From Spirochaetaceae bacterium (GTDB lineage: Bacteria; Spirochaetota; Spirochaetia; SZUA-6; Bin103): a DNA stretch of 5,949 nt. The notes under the pieces are model-generated. The model saw only the letters and a program-made list of their open reading frames with translations, made no database searches and was not told where the DNA came from. Position numbers and translations under genes: made by a program. The DNA lies in NCBI GenBank assembly GCA_026710565.1, contig JAPOQV010000065.1:1-5949 (forward strand), written 5' to 3'. Positions 1 to 5,949 of this stretch are shown piece after piece; position 1 is the first letter of the stretch; each line of letters opens with the position of its first letter.

Positions 1-455
1 AGATGGACCAGGATCCCACCACGCCCGACACGCGCATGTCCGAGAACCCCAACGGGCTGAACCCCGCGAACGCGCGGGCGCTGGTGGAACTGATGGCGGG
101 CGGGCTCGGCGACGGCCTGGCCTCCGGCATGCCGCTGCACGCCGCCGTACGCTACTTCGACCGCGGCGCCCGCCGACCGGGACTGCCCCCGCGGGCGGCG
201 GCGCTGGTGGAGGGGATGACCGACGGCTCGATCGACCTCACCCTGGTCAACCTGGACCCCGCCCGGTCATGCTCGATGGTCGTGCAGGCGGGCACCTACG
301 GCGAGCACCGGTTCGTGGACGCCGCCACCGGCGAGACTGCGGAACCGGTCGGCGGCTCGACCGTCGACGTACACTTGGATCCCGGCGCTGGCGCGCGCAT
401 CTCGTTCACGCTGGAGCGGTTCGCCGCCCGGCCAACCCTCGCCCTGCCCTGGTGA
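1..455 (+). CDS. C-terminal part of an unrecognised protein (5' end outside window)
   Basis: The frame is open from the first base, so this is probably the 3' end of a longer gene. An ATG at position 3 is in frame but nothing shows that it is the true start. The visible 150 residues begin with a polar stretch, then a helix-like segment (about residues 22-54, with ALVELMAGGL). From about residue 77 comes an alternating hydrophobic/polar region (DLTLVNLDP, SMVVQAGTYGEHRF, STVDVHLDPG, ARISFTLERF) that looks like a small beta-sandwich, as found at the C-terminus of many carbohydrate-active or secreted enzymes. I do not recognise the family and see no catalytic motif. The stop codon lies 13 bases before the flavoprotein gene, and the Shine-Dalgarno sequence of that gene begins on the last base of the stop, so the two are very likely co-transcribed. 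The coding call is firm; any function is open. Confidence 0.7.
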   Translation, partial: MDQDPTTPDTRMSENPNGLNPANARALVELMAGGLGDGLASGMPLHAAVRYFDRGARRPGLPPRAAALVEGMTDGSIDLTLVNLDPARSCSMVVQAGTYGEHRFVDAATGETAEPVGGSTVDVHLDPGAGARISFTLERFAARPTLALPW

Positions 456-460
456 AGAGG
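455..460 (+). promoter_or_regulatory. Shine-Dalgarno sequence for the flavoprotein gene
   Basis: AAGAGG lies 8 bases before the ATG at 469, which is good spacing, and it starts on the last base of the upstream TGA stop. It favours ATG 469 over the in-frame ATG at 478, which would sit 17 bases away. The overlap with the upstream stop suggests that translation of the two genes is coupled. Confidence 0.7.
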
Positions 461-468
461 CTGCCCTC

Positions 469-1647
469 ATGAAGCACATGCAACGAACGGCGGACGCGGT
501 CATCATCGGCGGCGGCATCATGGGTGCTGCCTGCGGCCCCTTCCTGGCCAGGGCCGGCGTCGGCTCCGTGGTGCTGCGGGAGCGGCGCACCCTCGCCGCG
601 GTCTCCACCGGCCACTCGGCGGCCAATGTGCGCTGCTCCTACTCCAACAAGGTGACCGTGGAGCTGGCGCTGCGGGCCATGGACATGTTCGAGAACGACC
701 GGGAGGAGCTGGGCGGCCCGACCGGCTTCAGGCGCACCGGCCAGCTCATCCTGTACGGCCCGGAGCACGTCGAGATCGGCCGCCAGGTGCTGGCGAACGA
801 GGATCGGTTCGGCACGGGCACGCGCGAGATCCCGGTCGACGACGTGGCGGAGATCGCGCCGCAGCTCTCCACGCACGGGATCGCCATCGCCTGCCATCAG
901 CCCAGGGCCGGCTACGCCGACCCGGTCCGGACCACGCGCACCCTGGTCGAGGCGGCGGAGCCGTTCGGTCTGATTGCGCACGAGGGGGTCGGCGCACGCG
1001 GCATCACGACGGCCGGCGGACGCGTCACCGGCGTGGAGACCGACCAGGGGCGGATCGACACACCGCTGGTCGTGAACGCCGCCGGGCCGTGGGGCAGCCA
1101 CGTCGGGTCCACCTCGGGCCTGGCGTACTCGATCCGCTGGAGTCGGGAGTCCGACCTGGTGATGGAGCTTCCGGCCGGCTTCGGAGCGCTGCCCATCGTG
1201 GCCGACCCGATCTGCCACATCTACTTCCGGCCGCATGGCGACGACGGGCTGCTTGTGGGACTCGACTACCCGAAGGAGCTGGAGCCGCTGGACATCGACG
1301 ACTACGACGCCGGCCTGGACGACGGCACGCGGCAACGGATCGAGACCGGCCTGTTCCGGCGGCTTCCGCAGCTCCGCGGAGCGCGGCTGGTGAAGGGCTG
1401 GGCGTCGATCTACACGATCACCGACGACTGGCACCCGGTGGTCGGCGCGGAGCCGGAGCTTGCGGGCTACTACGCCTGCTTCGGCGGCAGCGGCCACGGC
1501 TTCAAGCTGGGCGCCCCGATCGGCGAGTCGCTGGCAGCCGAGATCACCGGTGGCACGCCGCGCGTCGACCTGAGCGCGCTGCGGCCGACGCGCTTCGCCG
1601 ACGGCGAGCCGATCACGTCCGCATGGGGCTCGGGCAACCGGGCATGA
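469..1647 (+). CDS. FAD-dependent oxidoreductase, DAO family (sarcosine/glycine oxidase-like)
   Basis: A 392-residue flavoprotein of the D-amino-acid oxidase/sarcosine oxidase superfamily, full length for the family. The N-terminal dinucleotide-binding fold shows VIIGGGIMGA at residues 11-20 (the GxGxxG motif) and an acidic residue, E38, at the end of strand 2, where the FAD ribose is held. STGHSAANVR (47-56) is the usual stretch contacting the FAD diphosphate. VVNAAGPWG (201-209) is the second FAD-binding signature. GGSGHGFKLG (339-348) is the C-terminal flavin-contacting loop. The family oxidises C-N bonds of amines or amino acids, passing electrons to oxygen or another acceptor. In the stretch SIYTITDD (313-320), S313 sits where I expect the FAD-linking cysteine of monomeric sarcosine oxidases, so flavin is probably not covalently bound. 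There is no signal peptide, so a cytoplasmic protein is likely. It is the middle gene of the plus-strand run and overlaps the next gene by 4 bases. The family is certain; the substrate is unknown. Confidence 0.93.
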   Translation: MKHMQRTADAVIIGGGIMGAACGPFLARAGVGSVVLRERRTLAAVSTGHSAANVRCSYSNKVTVELALRAMDMFENDREELGGPTGFRRTGQLILYGPEHVEIGRQVLANEDRFGTGTREIPVDDVAEIAPQLSTHGIAIACHQPRAGYADPVRTTRTLVEAAEPFGLIAHEGVGARGITTAGGRVTGVETDQGRIDTPLVVNAAGPWGSHVGSTSGLAYSIRWSRESDLVMELPAGFGALPIVADPICHIYFRPHGDDGLLVGLDYPKELEPLDIDDYDAGLDDGTRQRIETGLFRRLPQLRGARLVKGWASIYTITDDWHPVVGAEPELAGYYACFGGSGHGFKLGAPIGESLAAEITGGTPRVDLSALRPTRFADGEPITSAWGSGNRA

Positions 1648-2672
1648 GCGACCGCGCTCGGCCCGAGTTCGATCCCGAGGTCCGCGAGGGCCCGAGCCGG
1701 CACGCGAGAAGCTCGGCGGCAGCGCCGCCGGCGACGCCGCCCCGGTCGACGATCCGGCTGGGCGTGATCGGCTACATGGGCCCGGAGAACGCCCACCCCT
1801 TCTCGTGGTCGGCGATCGTCAACGGCAGCTACAACGCGGACGTGATGCCGCTCTACGCCAACAAGCGGATAGCGACCTACCTGGATGCCAACCGCGACTC
1901 CCTGGGCATCGACGGTGCCCGCGTCACCCACGTCTGGACGCAGGACCGGGTGATCTCCGAGCGGATCGTCGCCGCCAGCCGTGTGCCGCACATCGCGCAC
2001 GAGCCGCGGGCCATGGTCGAAGCGGTGGACGCCGTGCTGATCGCCCGCGACGATCCCGAGAGTCACGCCGCGCTGGCGCAGCCGTTCCTGGATGCGGGCA
2101 TGCCGGTGCTCGTCGACAAGCCGCTGGCTTCCACCGAGTCCGACCTGGCCTTCTTCGCCGATCAGGCCCGCGCCGGCCGCCTGGTCATGTCCTGTTCGTC
2201 GATGCGCTACGCCCCCGAGGTCCGCGTCCTCAAGGAGGCCGCGGCAACGCTCGGCCCCGTGCGCCTGGTCGCCGCGGTCGGCGTCAAGGACTGGCTGAGC
2301 TACGGCGTACACGTGCTGGAGGCGATCTGCACGGTGCTCGACGACCCGCGCGCGCTGCGCGTCCGCCTCGACTCGTTCGGGCAGGGCGACGTGGCGGAGA
2401 TCGAATTCGACGGGGGCGCCATAGCGACCATCCACCAGCTCCGCAACGCCGCGCCGACGATGCAACTGCACCTGTACGGCGAGGGGGGCTCCCGCTCGGA
2501 AGAGCTGGACGCGCTGTTCGCCGCCCACCGCGGACTCCTCCGGCAATTCATCCGCTCGGTCGCCGCGGGCAGGCCGCGACTGCCGTTCGACGTCACCCGC
2601 AACGTGATCGGTATCCTGCTGGCCGGCCTGCGCAGCAAGGAACGGCAGGGAGCTTGGGTGGAGCCGGCCTGA
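1644..2672 (+). CDS. Gfo/Idh/MocA-type NAD(P)-dependent oxidoreductase
   Basis: A 342-residue protein of the Gfo/Idh/MocA fold. The ATG overlaps the previous stop (ATGA), so translation is probably coupled; no good Shine-Dalgarno and no other plausible start was found before the Rossmann fold. Residues 1-36 are rich in Arg, Ala, Pro and Ser and are probably disordered. The Rossmann fold starts at IRLGVIGYMG (37-46), where the classic GxGxxG is replaced by a looser G-rich turn. AVDAVLIARDDPESHAALA (127-145) and VLVDKPLAST (155-164) match the hallmark region, with K159 as the usual catalytic lysine (DKP instead of EKP). YGVHVLEAI (220-228) places H223 at the likely catalytic histidine. The C-terminal half (about 205-342) has the mixed strand/helix pattern of the substrate-binding domain. 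The family mostly oxidises or reduces sugars, cyclitols and related compounds. It may process a product of the upstream flavoprotein, which is inference from position. The fold is confident; the substrate is not identifiable. Confidence 0.88.
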   Translation: MSDRARPEFDPEVREGPSRHARSSAAAPPATPPRSTIRLGVIGYMGPENAHPFSWSAIVNGSYNADVMPLYANKRIATYLDANRDSLGIDGARVTHVWTQDRVISERIVAASRVPHIAHEPRAMVEAVDAVLIARDDPESHAALAQPFLDAGMPVLVDKPLASTESDLAFFADQARAGRLVMSCSSMRYAPEVRVLKEAAATLGPVRLVAAVGVKDWLSYGVHVLEAICTVLDDPRALRVRLDSFGQGDVAEIEFDGGAIATIHQLRNAAPTMQLHLYGEGGSRSEELDALFAAHRGLLRQFIRSVAAGRPRLPFDVTRNVIGILLAGLRSKERQGAWVEPA

Positions 2673-2686
2673 CTCCGAACCACGGC

Positions 2687-3166
2687 TCACACGAACAGGC
2701 GTCGATCCCACCAGACGGGTGTCTCCAGCCCGACCGCGAGGCTTTCGAAATCCGGATGTCGACTGTTGACTACGACGTTGCGCTCGATGCGCGCGACGAC
2801 CGATGGGACGACCAGGAGTGCGCTTCGACACTCCTCGTACCATGCGCGACCGAATCGGCGGGCCGCTTCCTCGCTGGGCCGATACCAGTCCGGGACGACA
2901 TCGGCGGTGACGACCTCGTAGCTCGTCCCCGTCGGTATGGTGATCTCGATGAAATGCTGGTTCGGCGGAATCGTGCCGCCCCAGTGAGCCAACGTTTCCA
3001 GCATGGCCGTCGAGTAGTGCTCGGACGCATAGATCACTTCGGCCCCGGCATCGTGCCATCTGCCCGAGACGCGCTTGGCGCCATCCGGGCTCCATACCGG
3101 AAACTGTCCTGCGGGGTCGCCGATCCGATATGCGCGCATCGTCTCCGGCACCGCTCGCGGTGTCAT
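2687..3166 (-). CDS. RES-domain toxin of a RES-Xre toxin-antitoxin module
   Basis: A 159-residue RES-domain protein, a normal length for this toxin family. Characterised relatives stop growth by degrading cellular NAD+ through an ADP-ribosyltransferase-like fold. Residues expected to form the active pocket are all present: AYR with R14, GRW with R36, IYAS with Y46, MLETL with E57, and VPS with S122, followed by the family's N and NxxHP pattern (N130, N134, H137, P138). The toxin therefore looks intact. The chosen ATG at 3166 shares its A with the antitoxin TGA (TGATG), implying coupled re-initiation. A GGAGG lies 16 bases upstream, which is too far for a standard site. An alternative ATG at 3139 (residue 10) would start just before the conserved AYR, with GGAGA only 2 bases away. 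The gene ends 14 bases from the stop of the convergent oxidoreductase gene. Expression should depend on the antitoxin promoter at 3664-3693. Confidence 0.92.
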   Translation of the reverse strand: MTPRAVPETMRAYRIGDPAGQFPVWSPDGAKRVSGRWHDAGAEVIYASEHYSTAMLETLAHWGGTIPPNQHFIEITIPTGTSYEVVTADVVPDWYRPSEEAARRFGRAWYEECRSALLVVPSVVARIERNVVVNSRHPDFESLAVGLETPVWWDRRLFV

Positions 3167-3657
3167 CAAACGGCGATGCCGGCCTCCGCGCGGCGAATCA
3201 GGTTCAAGACCGCGTCCGCACCCGCCGAGCTGGAGCGCGCCATGTCGAAAGGCGTCTCTCCTTCCAGCAAGGGATGCGGACGGTTCAGAAACGACTCGAT
3301 CCCGTCGCGGTCCCCATGGTAGGCGCGACTGACCGCATCGACCACACGACCCAATTCGTAGAGCCTTTCGCTCAGCTCCCTGGACAGCGCCTTCCCTGCC
3401 TTGCGCACGCGCCGCAGCGTCGCCTCGGGGACGACGGGGCCAACCACACGGCTCCTGCCGACCACGGCGGCCAGTGCGGTGGCAGCACCCGGACGCAGGC
3501 CGCCGGAGACGCACCGCGCGAGCTGTACGTCGCTGAGGATCTCCGGCTCGTCGATCGCCAGAAGCATCGCGACACGCGACGCTTCGCTGGCAGGAAGATG
3601 CGCCGGATGAGCGTAGGCTTCAAGGGTCACCGGCGGTTCCGCGGACAGTGTCGTCAT
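3166..3657 (-). CDS. Xre/MbcA/ParS-type antitoxin of the RES-Xre module
   Basis: A 163-residue antitoxin with the two regions expected of this family. The central part (about residues 52-115) is helical, with GLRPGAATALAAVVG (53-67) and a basic segment LRRVRKAGKALSRELSERL (81-99), and corresponds to the Xre-like DNA-binding and dimerising domain. The C-terminal part (about 118-163), with FLNRPHPLLEGETPFDMARS (123-142), is the toxin-binding domain formerly called DUF2384. In known complexes the end of this domain fits into the toxin active site; here the protein ends AEAGIAV. It should neutralise the adjacent RES toxin and repress its own promoter. The ATG at 3657 is chosen because the predicted transcription start falls on it. 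The next in-frame ATG (residue 31, position 3567) has no Shine-Dalgarno either and would drop a poorly conserved leader. The stop overlaps the toxin start. It lies 47 bases after the stop of the upstream fusion gene on the same strand. Confidence 0.92.
   Translation of the reverse strand: MTTLSAEPPVTLEAYAHPAHLPASEASRVAMLLAIDEPEILSDVQLARCVSGGLRPGAATALAAVVGRSRVVGPVVPEATLRRVRKAGKALSRELSERLYELGRVVDAVSRAYHGDRDGIESFLNRPHPLLEGETPFDMARSSSAGADAVLNLIRRAEAGIAV
3183..3187 (-). promoter_or_regulatory. possible distant Shine-Dalgarno for the RES toxin
   Basis: GGAGG on the minus strand lies inside the end of the antitoxin gene, 16 bases before the toxin ATG at 3166. That spacing is long, so it may hold a terminating ribosome near the overlapping TGATG rather than drive efficient free initiation. 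A weak toxin start relative to antitoxin would suit a toxin-antitoxin operon. It could also be chance in a GC-rich coding region. Confidence 0.3.
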
Positions 3658-3664
3658 ATGACGA
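3651..3664. promoter_or_regulatory. 14-bp perfect palindrome, likely antitoxin operator
   Basis: TCGTCATATGACGA reads the same on both strands and is centred at 3657.5. It covers the antitoxin start codon, the predicted transcription start and the last base of the -10 element. RES-Xre antitoxins are known to repress their own operon by binding inverted repeats in the promoter, so this is the obvious operator. It is very unlikely to be chance at exactly this position, but binding is inferred. Confidence 0.6.
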
Positions 3665-3693
3665 GCATACGTCGTTCAGTTGACGCCTGCCAA
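3664..3693 (-). promoter_or_regulatory. predicted sigma-70-like promoter of the toxin-antitoxin operon
   Basis: On the minus strand, TTGGCA (3693-3688, 5 of 6 to TTGACA) and TATGCT (3669-3664, 4 of 6 to TATAAT, with the key first and last positions) are separated by 18 bases. Counting from the -10, transcription would start at about 3657, the A of the antitoxin ATG, giving a leaderless mRNA. No Shine-Dalgarno precedes that ATG, which agrees. The promoter fills the only gap between the fusion gene and the antitoxin. Prediction only. Confidence 0.55.
3670..3685. promoter_or_regulatory. second, weaker inverted repeat in the toxin-antitoxin promoter spacer
   Basis: CGTC (3670-3673) and GACG (3682-3685) form an inverted repeat with 8 bases between the arms, lying wholly between the -35 and -10 elements. 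The same CGTC/GACG half-sites form the core of the 14-bp palindrome, and the two centres (3657.5 and 3677.5) are 20 bp apart, close to two helical turns. This could be a second antitoxin-dimer site. Four-base arms are short, so the support is modest. Confidence 0.35.
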
Positions 3694-3704
3694 GCGGGAC
3701 GGTG

Positions 3705-5949
<2,245 letters not shown>

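Noticed and set aside
2661..2688. Inverted repeat GAGCCG / CGGCTC spanning both convergent stop codons, considered as a bidirectional terminator.
   Set aside because: The stem is only 6 bp with a 16-base loop and there is no T-tract on either strand. It lies mostly in coding sequence and could be chance at this G+C.
1470..3095. Long minus-strand open frame opposite the Gfo/Idh/MocA gene, and a similar long minus-strand frame at 406-1497.
   Set aside because: Long antisense frames are expected in GC-rich genes. Their products are Arg/Gly/Ala-rich with no recognisable motif, whereas the opposite strand encodes clear enzyme families.
1805..3322. Long plus-strand frame running across the end of the oxidoreductase gene and through the toxin gene.
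   Set aside because: It is out of frame with the recognised genes, is Arg/Pro-rich, and crosses two gene boundaries.
3167..3514. N-terminal extension of the RES toxin up to position 3514.
   Set aside because: The extension lies opposite no homology, overlaps the antitoxin gene in another frame, and reads as Arg/Gly-rich shadow. The TGATG junction at 3166 gives the family-typical length.

Overview
The window comes from a high-GC bacterium. Hand counts on sample 60-base lines give about 57-77% G+C, and codon third positions are mostly G or C. Nothing in it fixes the phylum. The coding style and gene families (DAO-type flavoprotein, Gfo/Idh/MocA oxidoreductase, Amidohydro_2, class III aminotransferase, RES-Xre) would fit an actinobacterium, a chloroflexot or an uncultivated high-GC lineage. 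Almost every base is coding.

Plus strand, 1-2672: a tight three-gene run that looks like one operon. It holds the 3' end of an unrecognised gene (1-455), then an FAD-dependent DAO-family oxidoreductase (469-1647) with a clear Shine-Dalgarno sequence, then a Gfo/Idh/MocA-type oxidoreductase (1644-2672) whose start overlaps the previous stop by 4 bases.

Minus strand, 3657-2687: a complete RES-Xre type II toxin-antitoxin module. The Xre/MbcA/ParS antitoxin (3657-3166) comes first and the RES-domain toxin (3166-2687) second, joined by a TGATG stop/start overlap. The family is known for toxins that destroy NAD+. The module converges on the plus-strand operon with only 14 bases between stop codons. 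A 47-base gap upstream of the antitoxin holds a good sigma-70-like promoter, a perfect 14-bp palindrome over the predicted transcription start, and a second inverted repeat centred 20 bp away. The antitoxin mRNA is predicted to be leaderless.

Minus strand, 5949-3705: one long open frame, incomplete at its 5' end, that fuses an Amidohydro_2-type metal-dependent hydrolase to a class III PLP aminotransferase of the glutamate-1-semialdehyde-aminomutase-like type. The join is only a few residues long, and the metal ligands visible in the window and the PLP lysine are present. The window edge lies in a G-rich tract on the + strand that encodes a Pro/Ala-rich segment and could form a G-quadruplex.

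The flavoprotein, NAD(P)-type oxidoreductase, hydrolase and aminotransferase would suit catabolism or remodelling of an amine- or amide-bearing small molecule, but no substrate can be read from the sequence. The toxin-antitoxin pair sits between the two metabolic units and is probably an independent acquisition. The two observations I rate highest are the hydrolase-aminotransferase fusion and the compact leaderless-promoter/operator arrangement of the toxin-antitoxin module.
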